DNA of 52,774 nt from an uncultured Gammaproteobacteria bacterium (GTDB taxonomy: Bacteria; Pseudomonadota; Gammaproteobacteria; Arenicellales; JAANXG01): positions 1 through 52,774 of the forward strand of contig CAMYKW010000031.1 of assembly GCA_947259175.1 (NCBI GenBank). Direction: 5' to 3'. Positions 50,962-52,774 of the stretch are shown piece by piece. The notes beneath the pieces were generated by a model. The model had not been told where the DNA came from and ran no database searches. It saw only the letters and a list, made by a program, of their open reading frames with translations. The position numbers were made by a program, and so were the translations under genes. The stretch's first letter is position 1. Each line of letters opens with the position of its first letter.

Positions 50962-52774
50962 ATGTTTTTAGATTTCCTGCAGAAAGCCGTTGGCAGTATC
51001 CCCGCGAAGACTGAAACGGATTTCTCCGCGCTGAAAGCGATGATCAAGGAAAGCATCGGTCATGTGCACGTGCGCCAAACCGGAGGCGATGAAAGGGTCG
51101 CGCAAGTTTCAGATACGGAACTCGTTGGCGGGCTCGCGGCCCTGCAAGTCGAGTTGAAGGCCGCCTGTGACAGCACGCATATCCGCGATCCCGTGACTTT
51201 TCGGCGCGTCTGCGAACCGGTATTCGCGCATATCGACGCGGTGCTCGCGGCGCCGGGAGCGTTGACTGGCCTGGAGACGTTTGAAAAGGATCTGTTTGCG
51301 CTGCATGGACACTTACAGACGCTGGAACACGGAGCGCGCAAGCGAACGAAATGGGTGCGCAGTATGGCGTGGCTGCTTTCCGCGGGTCCGATTCTGGGTT
51401 TTTTGATCCACTGGGGAATCACCAATTATTATTCTGTCGCTCTGCTCGAATCGATAGACGTGTTCTATCCGCAACAACGCTTCGTCCTCGACGCGGACGG
51501 CTACTACCGTGCCGACTACGACGGCATGCAAGACACCATCGCTTCGTTCGAGGACTACTACTTCCACGCCACCCGCAGCCAAAGCCGGCCGAAGCGCGAC
51601 GAAGGCGACAATTCCCCGATCGTTATGGAAGTCGCGTCAACACGTAACAAAAACCCGCTACCCACTGTGTTCAACCAGGAAACCGCCACCAACTGGGGCG
51701 TGCCGCAGGGCGAGACAAGCGGCAACCTGTTCGTCTTCCGTGTATTTCTGAAAAACCTGAAAAAATCCAACCTGGTGAGCAAGGTCGGTGTCACGGCAAA
51801 ACGCAGCGAAGACAGCGGATTCTTTTGGGACCGCTTGAACCTGGCGACCGAACTCGAGCTATACCCGCGACGGCACTTTTTCACGGTGCTCACGACACGC
51901 GCGCCGGTCAAAGACGTCGCGCTTAACATCGCGCAGGTGAAGATCTTAGACGATAAGGTCACGCCGACAGTGCGCAACAATGGACATATCGTCACCAGCG
52001 AGAACTTTCATCCTCAGTTCGGCGACCACCCGCTATTCGAGCAGCGTGAATTCCCTGTCTACTATCGCTTTCCCCGCGATGCACTGCCTGCCGAGGCCGC
52101 ACGGCGGGCCACGAAGCCGCGCCTGAGGAAAAATGATCGCCGCGCGATGGACCGCGCCTTCGATATTGCTCACCGCGCAATCACCTCGAATCCCTTGGTA
52201 CGGATCGACTGCCGTGACGACACCACGATGCTGGTCGCCTCGGACATGGCGGCGCTGGAACTGACTACGCGTGTCGCTCGGGTGGACACACTGTCTGTCG
52301 GCATCGACTATGCGCTGCTGAACGGCCAGGGGAAATCCATACGAGAAACACTGGAATTTCCCACTCCGTTCGTATTTATCGACCAGACACACCGAACCGA
52401 ACGTAACGCCCTGTTCGAGTGCTTGATGCCGGGCGGCGGCATGGGGGGTGACGTAGCCAGCGCCCAGGGCCTGGATCGCGCCAGCAGTGCGCAGATAGTG
52501 AGGGCTGCGGCAGTCCTCGCCGGCGTGCTCAACCCCGATCTGGTGCTGGATGAAGGGGCGATCGTCATCGAAGCCACTTTCCATCTTGATTTGCGCGACG
52601 CCACCAGCATCACGAAATTTCATCGCGAACTGGCGGTGATGGACGTCGGCGACTTCGCCGCGATCAATATCGTGCTCACCAACTATCCGTCCGGAATCTA
52701 CGACTTTGCGTTTTTCTTCAACGATGAATCGGTGAGCACCTTGCGCATGGATCCGTTATGGCCGGCGTCGCTGC
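50962..52774 (+). CDS. Unrecognised protein with one membrane helix, cut by window end
   Basis: The frame from the ATG at 50962 stays open for 604 codons to the last base, so the C-terminus lies outside the window. An AGGGA sits 6 nt upstream. Residues 1-130 are soluble and helical. One hydrophobic segment is at about 137-155 (WLLSAGPILGFLIHWGIT). The rest (about 160-604) is predicted to lie on the other side of the membrane and is rich in beta strands, with blocks such as NLFVFRVFLKNLKK and ITSNPLVRIDCRDD. I see no known domain or catalytic motif. It follows the Met/Pro/Gln repeat protein in the same direction and may work with it. Confidence 0.6.
   Translation, partial: MFLDFLQKAVGSIPAKTETDFSALKAMIKESIGHVHVRQTGGDERVAQVSDTELVGGLAALQVELKAACDSTHIRDPVTFRRVCEPVFAHIDAVLAAPGALTGLETFEKDLFALHGHLQTLEHGARKRTKWVRSMAWLLSAGPILGFLIHWGITNYYSVALLESIDVFYPQQRFVLDADGYYRADYDGMQDTIASFEDYYFHATRSQSRPKRDEGDNSPIVMEVASTRNKNPLPTVFNQETATNWGVPQGETSGNLFVFRVFLKNLKKSNLVSKVGVTAKRSEDSGFFWDRLNLATELELYPRRHFFTVLTTRAPVKDVALNIAQVKILDDKVTPTVRNNGHIVTSENFHPQFGDHPLFEQREFPVYYRFPRDALPAEAARRATKPRLRKNDRRAMDRAFDIAHRAITSNPLVRIDCRDDTTMLVASDMAALELTTRVARVDTLSVGIDYALLNGQGKSIRETLEFPTPFVFIDQTHRTERNALFECLMPGGGMGGDVASAQGLDRASSAQIVRAAAVLAGVLNPDLVLDEGAIVIEATFHLDLRDATSITKFHRELAVMDVGDFAAINIVLTNYPSGIYDFAFFFNDESVSTLRMDPLWPASL

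Overview
The window looks like an accessory-rich stretch of a proteobacterial chromosome, probably a gammaproteobacterium. This is inferred from the gene families (CusCBA-type copper/silver pump, CbbY-like phosphatase, VapBC and RelBE cassettes, PilZ and CRP-type signals) and from compact ATGA-overlap operons. No rRNA, tRNA or ribosomal-protein gene is present to confirm the lineage. Base composition shifts between blocks (the Cus block, the PhoD-like gene and the phospholipase gene look AT-richer than the rest), which suggests a patchwork of acquired segments.

Layout. 1-873 holds a decayed TumE-type toxin gene with its operator and one copy of a 93-bp repeat. 874-7810 is a five-gene carbohydrate operon: gluconokinase, SMP-30-type lactonase, SDR glucose dehydrogenase, glycogen-debranching-type glucosidase and a GH63-like glucosidase. 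Together they could release glucose from alpha-glucans and feed it through gluconate to 6-phosphogluconate. 7811-9458 holds a transposase tail, a VapBC cassette on the minus strand and the second, inverted copy of the 93-bp repeat. 9459-16714 is a Cu(I)/Ag(I) efflux operon: a His-rich membrane protein, CusC, CusB fused to two CusF domains, CusA and a PII-like protein. 16715-17457 holds a tandem duplication and a deleted transposase.

17486-21351 encodes a lipoprotein with an atypical-kinase-like domain fused to an Omp85-type barrel, then a PhoD-like phosphatase lipoprotein. 21740-22202 is a RelBE cassette. 22403-23923 has a CbbY-like phosphatase and an internally deleted PSD-like gene. 24102-32339 is a signalling cluster: GGCT-like protein, MBL-like protein, a 1797-residue Ser/Thr kinase/AAA/GAF/nucleotide cyclase, and an ACC-synthase-like PLP enzyme whose start overlaps the cyclase stop. 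32444-40143 has an unrecognised Cys-rich protein, a phospholipase-C-type phosphoesterase with N-terminal repeats, and a hexaheme cytochrome c.

40341-44800 (minus) is a tight three-gene operon in which two unrelated enzymes, a GltB-type FMN enzyme and a TPP enzyme, each carry an N-terminal Rieske domain and flank a DUF5996-like gene. 44890-48630 (minus) encodes a 26-residue membrane peptide, an S41-type peptidase and a DUF2235 hydrolase with a C-terminal PilZ domain, preceded by a near-consensus CRP site and a perfect palindrome. 49043-52774 holds two unrecognised membrane proteins, the last cut by the window end.

The strongest leads for undescribed biology are the paired Rieske-fusion operon, the kinase-cyclase/ACC-synthase unit with unusual purine-site residues, the kinase-Omp85 fusion, the CusB-CusF-CusF fusion and the DUF2235-PilZ operon. 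All functions are read from motifs by eye; no database search was run.
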